Below, piece after piece: positions 13,835 to 14,793 of a stretch of 14,793 nt of DNA. The number at the start of each line of letters is the position of its first letter. Position 1 is the first letter of the stretch. Where the stretch lies: the NCBI GenBank assembly GCA_946478845.1, contig CAMLDI010000058.1:1-14793 (forward strand), in the 5' to 3' direction. The notes below the pieces were generated by a model, which was given only the letters and a program-made list of their open reading frames with translations, searched no databases and was not told where the DNA came from. Origin of the DNA: an uncultured Paenibacillaceae bacterium (GTDB lineage: Bacteria; Bacillota; Bacilli; Aneurinibacillales; Aneurinibacillaceae). The position numbers were made by a program, and so were the translations under genes.

Positions 13835-14793
13835 TTATTTCTCCAAACTATAGTCATTTGAAGCAGTAATGAGTTGATTTAATTTGTGTTGGGCTGCTCC
13901 ACTGTCAATCAATTCGTTTGCCAGCTGAATTCCTTCGGCAAAGGTATCGGCTTTATCCCCAATCATTAAAGCACCGGCAGCATTCAAGATCACTGCCTGA
14001 CGGCGAGGCCCCTTGTCCTTTCCAGAAAAAACATTCCGAATCATAGTTGCATTCTCTTCCGGCGTACCTGTTGCAATTTCTTCCAGAGTACAACGGGAAA
14101 AACCAAAATCCTCTGGAGCAATTTCGTAACTGGTGATCTCTCCATTATTTAATTCATTAATTCTCGTTTTCCCAAGGAGAGAAATTTCATCTAAGCCATC
14201 TACACCATGAACAAATAAAGCTCTCTTATACCCTAACGACAAGGCAACCTGGGAAACAGTATCCAATAACTCTGGCTTATAGACCCCCAACACATGCTTT
14301 GTAGCACTGGTAGGATTAATGAGCGGCCCAATAATGGTATAAAAAATGGTCTTAATCCCTAAATCTTTTTCTGGAGGAAGCACCTTACCCATGACCGGAT
14401 GAAAAAGGGGGGCATAAAGAAAAGCGATGCCAACATCCTCAATGAGCTTCTCAATCCCTTTAGGGCTTAAATTAATTTTTACATTCAACGCTTCCAACAC
14501 ATCAGCACTTCCAGAAAGGCTGGAAATGGAACGACTGCCATGTTTGGCTACGGGAATGCCAGCAGCAGCAGCCACAAAAGCGACAGAAGTGGAAATATTA
14601 AAGGTACTCAATCCGCCTCCAGTACCGCAGGTATCCATCATTTCTTCATTTACATTGGGATTAATTTTAATGCAATGGTCCCTCATGGCTTGAGCAATGG
14701 CGGAGATTTCTGTTAATGTTGGGCCTTTCATTAAAAGAGCTACTTGAAACCCTGCAATCTGCACATCACTAAGTTCATCATTTTTAATGGCAA
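13835..14793 (-). CDS. trpD: Anthranilate phosphoribosyltransferase, 5' end outside the window
   Basis: The frame is open to the right edge of the window. The residues before MQIAGFQ read AIKNDELSDV, matching the family's N-terminal helix region, so the true start is beyond 14793 and the ATG-like start at 14764 is not real. About 20-30 residues are probably missing. TrpD joins anthranilate to phosphoribosyl pyrophosphate. The PRPP site DTCGTGGG.STFNIST, the anthranilate-site KHGSRSISSLSGSADVLEALN, and IGPLINPT are all present. It precedes trpC by one base in a trpD-trpC-trpF order; the operon promoter and any leader control would lie outside. Confidence 0.96.
   Translation of the reverse strand, partial: AIKNDELSDVQIAGFQVALLMKGPTLTEISAIAQAMRDHCIKINPNVNEEMMDTCGTGGGLSTFNISTSVAFVAAAAGIPVAKHGSRSISSLSGSADVLEALNVKINLSPKGIEKLIEDVGIAFLYAPLFHPVMGKVLPPEKDLGIKTIFYTIIGPLINPTSATKHVLGVYKPELLDTVSQVALSLGYKRALFVHGVDGLDEISLLGKTRINELNNGEITSYEIAPEDFGFSRCTLEEIATGTPEENATMIRNVFSGKDKGPRRQAVILNAAGALMIGDKADTFAEGIQLANELIDSGAAQHKLNQLITASNDYSLEK

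Overview
The window is chromosomal DNA from a low-GC Gram-positive bacterium (Bacillota). Support for this comes from strong AGGAGG-type ribosome binding sites, sigma-A-like promoters, frequent TTG/GTG starts, and a YdjG/H/I gene set of the Bacillus type. A [4Fe-4S]-type IlvD, a CDGSH protein and a radical-SAM lysine aminomutase hint at an anaerobic or facultative lifestyle. I cannot name the genus.

Layout. (1) 1-1880: an IS200/IS605-family element with tnpB only (minus strand). It has a left-end hairpin, a folded reRNA-like right end, and no tnpA in view. (2) 2011-4487 (plus): an FCD-type GntR regulator and a lone ilvD, separated by a terminator. The ilvD promoter is covered by three copies of one operator half-site. 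(3) 4565-6592 (minus): metA (homoserine O-acetyltransferase by its Glu111) behind a DUF1905 gene, then a double-CDGSH iron-sulfur protein and a 63-residue winged-helix protein, with hairpin terminators between units. (4) 6691-9940 (minus): a three-gene operon of the B. subtilis ydjI/ydjG/ydjH type (SPFH protein, zinc-ribbon membrane protein, TPM-domain membrane protein) without pspA. (5) 9941-12398: a divergent 490-bp intergenic region with a perfect consensus promoter and a run of contiguous hairpins, leading into kamA/ablA and ablB, the two genes for N-epsilon-acetyl-beta-lysine, a compatible solute. (6) 12444-14793 (minus): the end of a trp operon, trpD (cut by the window edge), trpC and trpF, closed by a terminator shared with ablB.

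Most notable points: the kamA reading frame lacks about 55 N-terminal residues while every catalytic residue is retained at a constant offset; three abutting hairpins plus a 15-bp hairpin end two bases before its apparent ATG, which has no ribosome binding site; ablB seems to need a rare ATT start; the ilvD operator array is very clean; and trpC and trpF both lack residues that are usually invariant. I saw no CRISPR array, tRNA, rRNA, prophage or obvious defence system.
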